Source of the DNA: Rhodoluna sp.
GTDB lineage: Bacteria > Actinomycetota > Actinomycetes > Actinomycetales > Microbacteriaceae
Direction of reading: 5' to 3'
Assembly: GCF_024641065.1 (NCBI RefSeq)
Contig: NZ_JAHEDV010000002.1
Span: 62,001 to 126,000, forward strand
Length of the DNA: 64,000 nt
Position numbers and translations under genes: made by a program. The notes beneath the pieces were generated by a model. It saw only the letters and a program-made list of their open reading frames with translations, was not told where the DNA came from and made no database searches. Below are positions 28,263-38,236 of the stretch, one piece after another (the first letter of the stretch is position 1; every line of letters starts with the position of its first letter).

Positions 28263-30353
28263 GTGAATGACTCGCAAAATCCAAAAAGATGGTTTCTAGG
28301 CAAACGCCTTTCGACTAAAAACCTCGAAGGCCAACTTCTTCCGAAGACCATCGCGCTACCGATCTTCTCGAGCGACCCATTGTCATCAGTGGCATACGGC
28401 CCGCAAGAGCTCTTGATGATTCTTACCCTCGGCGGCGTCAGCTTCTTGTCATTCGCTCCAGGCATTGCAGCCGTTGTTGTGCTGCTGCTAACCGTGATTA
28501 TTCTCAGCTACCGCAAAGTAATTGCAGCCTACCCTTCGGGTGGTGGCGACTACGAAGTTGCCATGAAGAACCTGGGCAAGAAGCCTGCGCTGGTTGTTGC
28601 CTCGGCGCTTTTGCTTGACTACGTTATGACCGTTGCCGTTTCGGTTGCCGCTGGTACCGACAACGTTATTTCTGCCTTCCCAGAGATTGCACCTTTCCGC
28701 GTTGAGATCGCGGTTGGCTTCATTCTGCTTCTTACCGTGATTAACCTTCGTGGTGTTCGCGAATCAGGCACCGCGTTTGCGATTCCTACCTACCTGTTCT
28801 TGGCCAGCGTTTTCTTGATGATTGGCACCGGTCTTTACAAGCTGTGGAACGGCGAGACTTTGGCAGCGCCTTCAGCGGCCTTCGAGGTTCACATCCATGA
28901 CAGCGTGGTTGGCACATCACAGGTGGCAATGATCCTGCTGCTGCTGCGTGCCTTTGCTTCTGGTTCGGCAGCCCTTACCGGTATCGAGGCAATCGCCAAT
29001 GGTGTGCCGGCGTTCCGCAAGCCAAAGATCAAGAATGCTCAGATCACCATGGCGCTGATGGGTGTTGCCGCGGTCTCGATGTTCGTTGGAATCATCACCT
29101 TGGCTCTTGCTTCAAACGTTCACTACGCAGAGTTTCCTTGTGAGCAGTTGCCTGACTGGACCAGCTGTGCCACCTCACCTCAGCTTTCGGTTATGGCCCA
29201 GATTGCTTCGGCGGTTTTTGGCAACGGCCAATTCATGTTCTTCGTTATTCAGGCCGGCACCGCCGCAGTTCTTTTGCTTGCCGCAAACACAGCCTTCAAC
29301 GGGTTCCCACTGCTCGCATCAGTTTTGGCCAAAGACAAATTTGCCCCTAAGGCCTTGATGACCCGAGGCGACCGCTTGGTTTACTCAAACGGCATGCTTT
29401 CACTGATGTTGGCCGCTCTTGGTTTGATGTTGGTGTTCCAGGCTTCGGTTACCGCGCTGATTCAGCTTTACATCCTTGGTGTTTTCACATCGTTCACCAT
29501 CGGCCAAATCGGCATGCTCAAGCACTGGGGTCGCATGCTTCAGCCAAAGAAACGCCTCACCGACGAGCAGAACCAGGCCAACCGCAAAGAGGCTATCTCG
29601 GGCATCTTGATCAACGGTCTAGGCGCTGTGATGACCGGTTCGGTTTTGATCATTGTGACCCTAACCAAGTTCACCCACGGCGCTTGGCTGGTCTTCATCA
29701 TCATGCCAATTCTTTACACCGTGATGTTCTACACCCACCGCTACTATGCGCAGGTTGAAAACGAAATTCGCATGGATGGTGAAACCACCTTCGGCTCAAA
29801 GGGTGACTATGCGGTGGTTCTGATGAACAAGTTGAACAAGCCTCAGTTGAAGGCCTTGGACTACGCGCTTTCTAGCCGCCACACTCACCTTGAGGCAATT
29901 CACATTGCGGTTGACCCAGCTGAGGCTGCCGCGTTTGCGAAGCTCTGGAAGAAGTATGAAAAAGAGCTTGGTCTGCCACTTCGAATTATCGAATCTCCAT
30001 ACCGCGATTTCTCTGCCCCGCTAATTGAGTTCTTGGCAGCTCACCGCGCAGCAAATGGTTCAGAGCGCATTTCGGTTTATCTACCTAAGTACGTTGTGGG
30101 CCACTGGTGGGAGCACATCTTCCACAACCACCGCGCCAGCCGCATTCGCAAGCAGTTGATGTATCTGCGCGGTGTGATGGTTACCCTCGTGCCTTGGCGT
30201 TTTGAGTCTGCAGAATACAAAGACATCTTTACCCGACGCCCTCTCCCTGGTGATGCTCGCCGTGGTGACCAGGTTCGCCCTGCACCTCGCCGTCACCGTG
30301 GCAGCGAGAACGCTGTTTCAAAGGTGCGTCACAAGCGCATCGACGAAGACTAG
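28263..30353 (+). CDS. APC-superfamily permease, KimA-like potassium importer
   Basis: 'FSSDPLSSVAYGPQELL', 'AYPSGGGDYEVAMKNLG', 'LLDYVMTVAVSVAAGTDNVISAFPEI', 'INLRGVRESGTAFA' match the KimA/YdaO pattern from memory. Confidence 0.72.
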   Translation: MNDSQNPKRWFLGKRLSTKNLEGQLLPKTIALPIFSSDPLSSVAYGPQELLMILTLGGVSFLSFAPGIAAVVVLLLTVIILSYRKVIAAYPSGGGDYEVAMKNLGKKPALVVASALLLDYVMTVAVSVAAGTDNVISAFPEIAPFRVEIAVGFILLLTVINLRGVRESGTAFAIPTYLFLASVFLMIGTGLYKLWNGETLAAPSAAFEVHIHDSVVGTSQVAMILLLLRAFASGSAALTGIEAIANGVPAFRKPKIKNAQITMALMGVAAVSMFVGIITLALASNVHYAEFPCEQLPDWTSCATSPQLSVMAQIASAVFGNGQFMFFVIQAGTAAVLLLAANTAFNGFPLLASVLAKDKFAPKALMTRGDRLVYSNGMLSLMLAALGLMLVFQASVTALIQLYILGVFTSFTIGQIGMLKHWGRMLQPKKRLTDEQNQANRKEAISGILINGLGAVMTGSVLIIVTLTKFTHGAWLVFIIMPILYTVMFYTHRYYAQVENEIRMDGETTFGSKGDYAVVLMNKLNKPQLKALDYALSSRHTHLEAIHIAVDPAEAAAFAKLWKKYEKELGLPLRIIESPYRDFSAPLIEFLAAHRAANGSERISVYLPKYVVGHWWEHIFHNHRASRIRKQLMYLRGVMVTLVPWRFESAEYKDIFTRRPLPGDARRGDQVRPAPRRHRGSENAVSKVRHKRIDED

Positions 30354-30359
30354 GCCGGC

Positions 30360-30722
30360 ATGAAGCTCGACAACAAAATCATTGGTCTCACCTTTGCCGG
30401 TGGTGCCCTCGGATCTATGTTGCGTTATGGGCTAGATTTCTTGACCCCAAACAACTTGGTTCTACTGTTTGTTGTGAATATTCTTGGTGCGGCACTCCTG
30501 GGTTTTGTTGCTGCTCGAGGCGAAAAATTCACGGATGCTGCCCGAAGTTTTTGGGGCACTGGCGTAGCCGGCGGCTTCACCACCATGAGTGCGGTTGCCC
30601 TTTGGTTCGCAGTTGAAGGCGCATTTGCGCAGTGGGCCTTCAGCATGGTCGCGACAATGTTCATACTTGGCCTGCTAGCTTATTTTGGAGCCCACAAACT
30701 CACTCAGAAACTGAGCCGCTGA
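30360..30722 (+). CDS. crcB: Fluoride efflux channel CrcB/FluC
   Basis: 'GGALGSMLRYGLDFL', 'GTGVAGGFTTMSAVALWFAVE'. Confidence 0.9.
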   Translation: MKLDNKIIGLTFAGGALGSMLRYGLDFLTPNNLVLLFVVNILGAALLGFVAARGEKFTDAARSFWGTGVAGGFTTMSAVALWFAVEGAFAQWAFSMVATMFILGLLAYFGAHKLTQKLSR

Positions 30723-31111
30723 TGGAAACCAACTTCTTGCCCTTTCTAATTGGCGTTGGCATTTTTGGCGGCATGGGCGCTGTGATTCGCGGGTTGGTCT
30801 CAAACTGGTCAGGTCGTTTGCCTTACGGAATCTTGGCCGTGAACTCAGTGGCTTCGCTGGTGGCAGGTTTTGCCGCAGCGGCACTATCGGCAGCACCTGA
30901 AAATGACCCAAAGGCCCAGCTGATTTATGTGGTGGTTGTGGCCGGTTTTTGCGGCGGCCTCTCGACCTTCAGCAGCTTTGCTGCCAACACGGTTGAACTA
31001 ATTCGCCAGGGTCGCGCGATCATGGCGGCTATCAATGCTGCCCTCAACTTCATCTTGCCGGTTATCGCTGTGGTGCTTGGGGTATTGCTTGCTTCTTCCC
31101 TGCTAAAATAG
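30722..31111 (+). CDS. crcB: Fluoride efflux channel CrcB/FluC (second copy)
   Basis: 'GGMGAVIRGLVSNW', 'GFCGGLSTFSSFAANTVELIRQG'; true start is the internal ATG at 30722. Confidence 0.9.
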   Translation: METNFLPFLIGVGIFGGMGAVIRGLVSNWSGRLPYGILAVNSVASLVAGFAAAALSAAPENDPKAQLIYVVVVAGFCGGLSTFSSFAANTVELIRQGRAIMAAINAALNFILPVIAVVLGVLLASSLLK

Positions 31112-31156
31112 CGGGAGGTTTTCTCTGTCTCCCACTCACGTTAGGGGGGTCTCGCC

Positions 31157-31378
31157 ATGGGGCGTGGCCGTCAAAAAGCAAAGCACACCAAGGTGGCTCG
31201 CGAGCTAAAGTACTTTAGCCCGAACACCGACTTGACCGCACTCGAAAAAGAGATTGGCCACATTGCGCCAGCTTCAACCGGTTTTGCTGGCGACGCTGAG
31301 CCTGAATACGAAGACAAGTGGGCAGACCTTTACGAGGATGAAGATTCAGAAGAATCTGACGACGAGGACCAGCGCTAA
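31157..31378 (+). CDS. DUF3073 family small acidic protein
   Basis: 'MGRGRQKAKHTKVARELKYFSPNTDLTALEKEI', acidic C-terminus. Confidence 0.85.
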   Translation: MGRGRQKAKHTKVARELKYFSPNTDLTALEKEIGHIAPASTGFAGDAEPEYEDKWADLYEDEDSEESDDEDQR

Positions 31379-31383
31379 CTAAA

Positions 31384-32622
31384 GTGGGCGTAATTCTCGT
31401 AGGCACCGATCACCGCGAAGCCTCACTTGAAGAGCTAGATCTTCTGGCTAAAAACTTTGATTCAATTCGCCAAGGTCTTCTCGAGAAACAAGAATCTGGC
31501 CTAATTCAAGGTTTTGTTGGCCTAACCACCTGCAACCGGTTCGAGCTTTATTTAGAAACCAAAGACTCTCATTCGGCAGGCGCCGAGGTTCTGAGGGTAA
31601 TTGCCGATAATTCTGAAATCGATGCTGACTACTGTGCGCAGGTTTTTCAAGTTGCTGGCGAACTAGCAGCTGCTCGCCACCTTTTTTCGGTTACCGCCGG
31701 CCTCGAATCGATGGTTATCGGCGAAGAAGAAATTGCTGGCCAGGTGCGCAAGGCATTTGCCAGCGCCCAGGACGGCGCTCAAACCTCGGCCGCGCTTAAC
31801 CAGCTCTTTCAAAAGGCTGCTTCAGTTGCCAAAAAGGTCACTACCCAAACCGGGCTAGGTGCCGCCGGCCGTTCGACCATCACGGTTGGCTTAGATATTT
31901 TGAAGGCACAGCACGGTGAGCTCGCAGGCAAGCAGGCATTGCTGATCGGCACCGGCGCCCACGCTCGCGTGGTGGTGGCCGCGCTGATTCGTGCGGGCAT
32001 CAACGAGATTTCGGTTTATTCGCCAACCGGTCGTGCAGCTGAGTTCGCCAACTCGCGCGGTCTGCAGATAAGCGAGAACTTGAACGCCTCACTTGCGCAT
32101 TCAGATTTGGTTGTTGCCTGCAGCGGTCACGGCAGCCAATTGATTGGCCAGAACGAACTGCGCGCGGCGAGGGCATCCGGGTCTAAAGAGCTAATGATTA
32201 TTGATGTCGCGCTGAGCCACGATGTTGCGGCCGATGTTGCCGAACTTGACGGCGTGACCCTGGTGAACCTTGAAACCATTAAGCACCACACCCCTCACGA
32301 GCACACCGCAGCAGTGCTTCAGGCCCGCGAACTTGTGAACGAAGCCACGGATGAATTTCAGGCTGAACAACTTGGTCGAAACCTCGACCCGTTTGTAACC
32401 GCAATCAAGCGCAAGCTAAACCTCTGGATCGACGAAGAGGTTGCTCGAGTTGAATTGCGCGAGGGTGCAGAGACTGCCGCTGAGGTTCGAGCTTCGCTAA
32501 ATAGCCTGGCTAACCAGATGCTGCACGAGCCACTCACAACGGCAAAGGCTCTGGCTGCAACTGGTGATGATGAAAATTATCGACGTGCGCTGATGGTTCT
32601 TTTTGGTGGCCGCGATGAGTGA
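31384..32622 (+). CDS. hemA: Glutamyl-tRNA reductase
   Basis: 'TCNRFELYL', 'FSVTAGLESMVIGEEEIAGQVRKAF'; first gene of the hem cluster. Confidence 0.95.
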   Translation: MGVILVGTDHREASLEELDLLAKNFDSIRQGLLEKQESGLIQGFVGLTTCNRFELYLETKDSHSAGAEVLRVIADNSEIDADYCAQVFQVAGELAAARHLFSVTAGLESMVIGEEEIAGQVRKAFASAQDGAQTSAALNQLFQKAASVAKKVTTQTGLGAAGRSTITVGLDILKAQHGELAGKQALLIGTGAHARVVVAALIRAGINEISVYSPTGRAAEFANSRGLQISENLNASLAHSDLVVACSGHGSQLIGQNELRAARASGSKELMIIDVALSHDVAADVAELDGVTLVNLETIKHHTPHEHTAAVLQARELVNEATDEFQAEQLGRNLDPFVTAIKRKLNLWIDEEVARVELREGAETAAEVRASLNSLANQMLHEPLTTAKALAATGDDENYRRALMVLFGGRDE

Positions 32623-33523
32623 GCGTGTTTTTCGTGTGGGCACCAGGGGTAGCAAGCTTGCGCTGGTGCAGGCTAATTTTGTAGCCGATTGGCTGCGCAC
32701 GGCCAGCGGCCACAAAGTTGAGATTCAGATCATCAGCACCGAGGGTGATGAAACACAGGGGTCACTCATGAACCCCATGCGCCCAGGCGTCTTTGTTAGT
32801 TCGATTCGCGATGCCCTGCTTGCTGAGAAAGTCGACTTGATTGTTCACTCGTTTAAAGACTTGCCATCGGCACCAATCGAAGGTTTGCAGTTGGTTGCCG
32901 TGCCCGAGCGTGAAGACAACCGCGACGTAATTGTGTCGAATGGCAATCTTGGTCTTATGCAGTTGCCGGCTGGGTCGCGCGTTGGTACATCTTCGCCAAG
33001 ACGTGAAGCGCGAATCAACTTTTTGCGACCAGACTTGGTCACCTTGCCGATTAGAGGCAACGTTGATACTCGAATTCAGAAACTGCGCGATGGCCAATAT
33101 GACGCCATTGTTTTAGCGGCTGCTGGCATAAATAGACTTGGCCGCCAGAGCGAGATTTCTGAATATCTGAATTCAGAACAGTTGCTTCCGGCGCCGGCAC
33201 AGGGTGCCTTGGCTATTGAAATTCGCACCGATGACGACCAGCTGCGAGAGCTGCTGACGCCACTAAACGATGCGCAAACCCGACTCATCACCACAGCTGA
33301 GCGAGCTGTTCTGGTCGGCATCAATGCAGCCTGCACCACTGCTATCGGCGCGCTAGCAGAACTAAATGGAGACCAACTCACGGTGACCGCCGAATTGAGC
33401 GACCCTGAAACCAACACCCACAAGCGGGTTCGCAAAACAGTTGGTCCGGTTGAGGTCGGCATGACATCCGAGGCATTTCAATTGGGCATGTATGTGGCAA
33501 GGCAGTTGATGAGCGATGACTAA
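32615..33523 (+). CDS. hemC: Hydroxymethylbilane synthase (porphobilinogen deaminase)
   Basis: 'RVGTRGSKLALVQANFV', 'HSFKDLPSAP', 'AAGINRLG', 'NAACTTAIGALAE'. Confidence 0.95.
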   Translation: MSERVFRVGTRGSKLALVQANFVADWLRTASGHKVEIQIISTEGDETQGSLMNPMRPGVFVSSIRDALLAEKVDLIVHSFKDLPSAPIEGLQLVAVPEREDNRDVIVSNGNLGLMQLPAGSRVGTSSPRREARINFLRPDLVTLPIRGNVDTRIQKLRDGQYDAIVLAAAGINRLGRQSEISEYLNSEQLLPAPAQGALAIEIRTDDDQLRELLTPLNDAQTRLITTAERAVLVGINAACTTAIGALAELNGDQLTVTAELSDPETNTHKRVRKTVGPVEVGMTSEAFQLGMYVARQLMSDD

Positions 33524-34268
33524 ACCGGTTTTGCTGGTTCGCGCTGATGGCAACCAAAACGATGCAGAAGCCCTTGCTGCATTAGGCATCGAGTCGGTTA
33601 TTGACCCATACATTTCAATTGAAAAAGCCACTCATGCGGCAGGTGCGGTCAAGCTGATTGCAGCTTTGGCTAATGCCGCAGAGCACACCTGGTTAATTGC
33701 AACCTCGGCCAACGCGATTCGACTATTCGGTGAAATCATCGGAATAGAGAACTTGCGAAACGCTGTGAAAAACCCAAACCTGAGATTTGCTGCGGTGGGT
33801 GAAAGCACGGCCAAGGCATTGCTTGAGGTTGGTGCTCGAATGGTGTTGACCCCTGAGGTTGCCGATTCAGCAAGCCTTGCCGAGATGCTTTTAGAACAAC
33901 CGATTGGTACAGCAGTGATTCCGTCTGGGCAACTAGCCATGAAACAGTTGCCAAATGCGCTCGAGGCAGCTGGCTGGAATCTAGTCACCGGAGTTGTCTA
34001 CACAACTGTGCCGGTAGCCACCCAGCCCGCCTCTGTCGCAGGCGTCACCCGCGGTGATTATTCAGCAGTAATTTTTAGATCACCGAGTGCAGCGCGCTCA
34101 TTTTTGTCATTCAACTCCGATGCAAAAATACCGATGATTGCCGCCGGATTTACTACGGCAAAAGTCATCGAAGATGCGGGCCTCGAGGTTGCTTCGATAC
34201 CCTTGAATCCGACGCCAGAAGCGGTTGCCCTGGCAGTTCAAAAAGTAATTAACACCAACGAGGTTTAG
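33516..34268 (+). CDS. hemD: Uroporphyrinogen-III synthase
   Basis: HemD-like length and 'IFRSPSAARSFL', 'IAAGFTTAKVIEDAGLEV'; position between hemC and hemB. Confidence 0.88.
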   Translation: MTKPVLLVRADGNQNDAEALAALGIESVIDPYISIEKATHAAGAVKLIAALANAAEHTWLIATSANAIRLFGEIIGIENLRNAVKNPNLRFAAVGESTAKALLEVGARMVLTPEVADSASLAEMLLEQPIGTAVIPSGQLAMKQLPNALEAAGWNLVTGVVYTTVPVATQPASVAGVTRGDYSAVIFRSPSAARSFLSFNSDAKIPMIAAGFTTAKVIEDAGLEVASIPLNPTPEAVALAVQKVINTNEV

Positions 34269-34270
34269 CC

Positions 34271-35242
34271 ATGATTCAGAGACCACGCAGATTGCGCGCC
34301 AATGCCGCTATTCGCAACCTGGTCAGCGAAACTCAGGTGCGTGCCGAGCAATTGGTCTTGCCGCTTTTTGTTCGCGAAGGCCTTGAGTCACCAAAACCAA
34401 TCAAGGGTCTGCCGGGTGTGGTTCAACACACCAAAGAGTCACTACACGCTGAGATCGACCGCGCACTAGCAGCTGGCATCGGTGGTGTGATGGTGTTTGG
34501 CATTCCTAATCATCGCGATGCCGATGGCTCTGAGAGCTGCAACCCAAATGGGGTTTTAGCCGAGGCCGTGCGAGCAATTCGCGAGCAAGCTGGCGATCGA
34601 CTGGTTGTTATTGCCGACCTTTGCCTAGACGAATTCACCAGCCACGGGCACTGCGGTGTGCTCAGCCCAGATGGCTCGGTTGACAACGACCGCACTCTTG
34701 AAATTTATGCACAAATGGCTGTTGTTCTTGCCGAAGCCGGAGCCCACATGCTCGGCGCCAGTGGCATGATGGACGGCCAGGTTGGCGCAGTTCGCACTGC
34801 TCTTGATGCCGCCAACTTCAAGGATGTTTCGATTCTGGCTTACGCTGCTAAGTACGCATCGGCCTTCTATGGCCCATTCCGTGACGCAGTTGAATCAGCT
34901 CTCGAAGGTGACCGTTTCACCTATCAGCAAGACCCAAGAAACATCCGTGAGTCAATGCGAGAAATCAAGCTTGATGCTGAAGAAGGCGCCGACATCATCA
35001 TGGTGAAACCGGCCCTGGGCTATCTCGACGTAGTTCGCGAAGCTAGCCAAATTGTTGACCTACCAATTGCCAGCTACATCGTCTCGGGCGAGACGGCCAT
35101 GATTGAGGCTGCCGCCGCGCAAGATCTGATTGACCGCGAGCGTGCGATTCTTGAGGCACTTGCTTCAGTTCATCGTGCTGGCGCAAAAATTATTTGCACC
35201 TACTGGGCTATCGAAGCTTCTGTGCTTCTTTCGAATCGATAA
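34271..35242 (+). CDS. hemB: Delta-aminolevulinic acid dehydratase
   Basis: 'RPRRLRANAAIRNLVSET', 'DLCLDEFTSHGHCG', 'MVKPALGYLDVVREA'. Confidence 0.97.
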   Translation: MIQRPRRLRANAAIRNLVSETQVRAEQLVLPLFVREGLESPKPIKGLPGVVQHTKESLHAEIDRALAAGIGGVMVFGIPNHRDADGSESCNPNGVLAEAVRAIREQAGDRLVVIADLCLDEFTSHGHCGVLSPDGSVDNDRTLEIYAQMAVVLAEAGAHMLGASGMMDGQVGAVRTALDAANFKDVSILAYAAKYASAFYGPFRDAVESALEGDRFTYQQDPRNIRESMREIKLDAEEGADIIMVKPALGYLDVVREASQIVDLPIASYIVSGETAMIEAAAAQDLIDRERAILEALASVHRAGAKIICTYWAIEASVLLSNR

Positions 35243-35245
35243 GCC

Positions 35246-36562
35246 TTGACTCAAAACATCGAAGGCTCGACCAACTGGCACCAGCGCGCTCAACAGGTGA
35301 TTCCCGGTGGCGTTAGCTCTCCGGTTCGAGCTTTCAAAGGCGTAGGCGGAACCCCTAGATATTTTGTGCGCGGCGAGGGTTCACGCATCTGGGATGTTGA
35401 CGGCAACGAGTACATCGATCTGGTTGGTTCTTGGGGCCCGATGATTGTTGGTCACGCACACCCTGAAGTTGTTGCCAAAGTTACAGCTGCAGCGGCACTT
35501 TCAGCATCTTTTGGTGCCCCTAGCCCAAACGAAGTTTTGTTGGCAGAAGAGATAATTTATAGGGTCGCGCCAATTGAACGCGTTCGGTTTGTCTCATCTG
35601 GCACCGAAGCTGTGATGACTGCCATTCGCCTCGCGCGCGCTGCCACCGGCCGCAACATCATCGTTAAATTTGCCGGTTGTTACCACGGGCACAGCGATGC
35701 CCTATTGGTGCAAGCCGGTTCTGGCGTGGCGACCCTTGGTCTGCCAAATTCACCTGGCGTAACCGAGGGTCAGGCCCAAGACACATTGGTCTTGCCTTAT
35801 AACGACCTCGATGCTCTCGAGAATCTGTTCGCTGCCCGAGGCTCAGACATTGCCGCGGTTATCACCGAGCCGGTGCCTGCAAACATGGGAGTTGTGCCGC
35901 CAGTTGCTGGTTTCAACGCCGCTATATCGCAATTAGCAAAGTCGGCAGGTGCGCTGTTCATTCTTGACGAAGTCATGACGGGCTTCAGAATTTCTCGCGG
36001 TGGCTGGTGGGCAAAATTCGCCACACATGAAGGCTGGGCCCCTGACCTATTCACCTACGGAAAAGTCATCGGTGGTGGCTACCCGGTTGCCGCAGTAGCC
36101 GGCTCGGCAGCAGTGATGGATCTTCTCGCTCCGGTTGGCTCGGTTTATCAAGCAGGAACACTGAGCGGAAACCCAGTTGCAACCGCAGCCGGTTTGGCCA
36201 CTCTCGAACTTTGTGACGAAGCTCTCTATGAGACTCTCGACAATCGGGCCAAGCAGGTCGGCGAGGCAATTTCAACGGCGCTCAGCGCAGCCGGGGTTGC
36301 CCACTCTCTTCAGAGCGAAGGCAATCTGTTCTCAATATTCTTCACCAACAGTCGAGTCAAGAATTTTGCCGACGCACAGTCGCAGAATATTCCCGCCTTC
36401 AACGCTTTCTTTCACGCGATGCTCGAAAACGGTGTTTCGATTCCGCCATCGGCCTTTGAAGCTTGGTTTGTCTCTGGCGCGCTTAGCGATGCCGATGTTG
36501 TGCGAATTGGCGAGGTAGCCAAGATTGCCGCAATCGCAGCGGCAGCGGCTTCTGAAGACTAG
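35246..36562 (+). CDS. hemL: Glutamate-1-semialdehyde 2,1-aminomutase
   Basis: '[21 protein letters not shown]', '[13 protein letters not shown]', PLP lysine '[17 protein letters not shown]'; TTG start. Confidence 0.97.
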   Translation: MTQNIEGSTNWHQRAQQVIPGGVSSPVRAFKGVGGTPRYFVRGEGSRIWDVDGNEYIDLVGSWGPMIVGHAHPEVVAKVTAAAALSASFGAPSPNEVLLAEEIIYRVAPIERVRFVSSGTEAVMTAIRLARAATGRNIIVKFAGCYHGHSDALLVQAGSGVATLGLPNSPGVTEGQAQDTLVLPYNDLDALENLFAARGSDIAAVITEPVPANMGVVPPVAGFNAAISQLAKSAGALFILDEVMTGFRISRGGWWAKFATHEGWAPDLFTYGKVIGGGYPVAAVAGSAAVMDLLAPVGSVYQAGTLSGNPVATAAGLATLELCDEALYETLDNRAKQVGEAISTALSAAGVAHSLQSEGNLFSIFFTNSRVKNFADAQSQNIPAFNAFFHAMLENGVSIPPSAFEAWFVSGALSDADVVRIGEVAKIAAIAAAAASED

Positions 36563-37044
36563 TTAGCCTCGTAGGCTGGTCGGCTGACCCAGGCATCTGG
36601 CTGAGTCAAAAGTTCAGATAACTCTGTGCCAAATTTGCCGGCTACAACATCAGCCAAAGTTACATTCTCAAGAATGCTACGAAGCGCAACGCGAATGCCA
36701 ACCCATACATCTTGAAGGTGCTCAGCCGAACCGTCATAGCTAACATTCTCGGGGCGTAGACCTCGAACAGCGGCGAGTGGGCCATCGAGCACACGGATAA
36801 CCTCAGCGAGACTGATCTTGGCTGCACTGCGACTTAGTCGATAGCCGCCTACGGCCCCACGCTGACTGAGAATGAAACCAGCATGGCGCAATTCGGTAAG
36901 AATGCCCTCGAGAAATTTCAAGGGTATCGATTGGGCGGTGGCAATAGCCTCGCCTTTTACAAGCTTTTCGGAGTCTGCGAGATGCGCCTCGGCTAGAAAG
37001 AGCAATGCTCTAACCCCGTAGTCGACCTTCGCTGAAACCTGCAT
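36559..37044 (-). CDS. Rrf2 family transcriptional regulator
   Basis: Internal start [20 protein letters not shown]; '[54 protein letters not shown]'. No conserved Cys triad seen. Confidence 0.9.
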   Translation of the reverse strand: MQVSAKVDYGVRALLFLAEAHLADSEKLVKGEAIATAQSIPLKFLEGILTELRHAGFILSQRGAVGGYRLSRSAAKISLAEVIRVLDGPLAAVRGLRPENVSYDGSAEHLQDVWVGIRVALRSILENVTLADVVAGKFGTELSELLTQPDAWVSRPAYEAN

Positions 37045-37121
37045 ACCTATATCAAAGCAGGTTTTGTAGCTCTGAAACATTACGTCATGAAAGAGCACGA
37101 GAAATTTGAAATAGGTAATCT

Positions 37122-37138
37122 CTACTAAAGCACTAGAG
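37122..37138. promoter_or_regulatory. Candidate Rrf2-type operator CTACTAAAGCACTAGAG
   Basis: 12/17 identical, ungapped, to 47405..47421; lies within TCTCTA-N9-TAGAGA, 16 bp before the SBP ATG. Confidence 0.5.
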
Positions 37139-37153
37139 AAAGTAGTAATTGAC

Positions 37154-38236
37154 ATGAGTCGCCGTAGCAGACAGACCAAAAAATTGGTCCAAATTATTGG
37201 AAGCCTAGCCGCAGTTGCAGTGATTGCTTCTGTCGCTATGTCAGCCATCAAGTTACCAACAGCAGCCGAAACCAACTCGGGCACACCCGCAACTATTCGC
37301 ATCGGATACTTCGCAAACATCACTCACGCGCCTGCTTTGATCGCCGTTCAAAAGGGTCTGTTTTCAAAGTATTTGCCAGATACAAAAATCGAATACTTTG
37401 TCTTTCCGTCAGGCCCAGCTGCAGTTGAGGCATTCAAGGGCGGCGCTCTAGATATCAGTTATCTAGGCCCGAACCCAGCTATCAACGGTTTTGCCACCAC
37501 CGACGGCAGCCTTCTGAGAATTGTTTCTGGGGCTACCTACGGAGGCGCTCAGTTCATTGTGCAACCAGGCATAACCGAAGAAACCTTGCAGGGTAAAAAC
37601 TTTGCGACGCCAGGCCTCGGTGGCACCCAAGATGTTGCGCTTCGCAGTTGGTTGACCAACAAAGGTTTGAGCTATGAAGTTGGTGGCGATGTTTCGATTA
37701 CGCCTTCTGACAACGCAGCGACCCTGGCACTATTCCAAAAGGGCGACATCGATGGCGCCTGGGTTCCAGAGCCATGGGCATCAAGATTGGTGCTCGAGGG
37801 CAAGGGCGAGGTTTTGGTTGACGAAACTGACCTCTGGAAAGACGGCCAGTTTGTGACCACTCACATTGCGAGCACCACCGCATTTGCAGCCAAGTACCCG
37901 GCAGCTGTTGAGGCAGTTTTGCAGGCTAACTTGGATGCACTTCAGTTGATCGCCGAAGACCCGGCCGAGGCTAAACGTCTGAGCTTGGCAGAAATTGCCA
38001 AACAGACCGGCAAAACCCTGGCCGCCGATGTTGTTGAGCGCGCATGGGCGAACCTAAGTTTTGGCTATGACCCATTGGCCAAGGCTTTGCAAGCCAGCGC
38101 TGATTCGGCTGTGAATGCCGGATTGCTCAAATTAGGGCCATCAGGTTTGAAGGGAATCTATAACCTGGCGCCTTTGAATTCGCTGGTCGCAAAACGTGGA
38201 CTACCAGCTGCTGACTCGGCCGGATTGGAAGAATAA
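37154..38236 (+). CDS. ABC transporter substrate-binding protein, SsuA/NrtA-like
   Basis: 'IRIGYFANITHAPALIAVQKGLF', 'FPSGPAAVEAFKGGALDISYLGPNPAING', 'DIDGAWVPEPWAS'. Confidence 0.87.
   Translation: MSRRSRQTKKLVQIIGSLAAVAVIASVAMSAIKLPTAAETNSGTPATIRIGYFANITHAPALIAVQKGLFSKYLPDTKIEYFVFPSGPAAVEAFKGGALDISYLGPNPAINGFATTDGSLLRIVSGATYGGAQFIVQPGITEETLQGKNFATPGLGGTQDVALRSWLTNKGLSYEVGGDVSITPSDNAATLALFQKGDIDGAWVPEPWASRLVLEGKGEVLVDETDLWKDGQFVTTHIASTTAFAAKYPAAVEAVLQANLDALQLIAEDPAEAKRLSLAEIAKQTGKTLAADVVERAWANLSFGYDPLAKALQASADSAVNAGLLKLGPSGLKGIYNLAPLNSLVAKRGLPAADSAGLEE

Noticed and set aside
30354-30360. Fluoride riboswitch for the crcB pair
   Set aside because: The intergenic distance is only a few bases; no space for an aptamer.
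36559-37323. 254-aa version of the Rrf2 ORF overlapping the start of the SBP gene
   Set aside because: The family N-terminus [20 protein letters not shown] starts at 37044; the upstream extension is non-coding promoter region.
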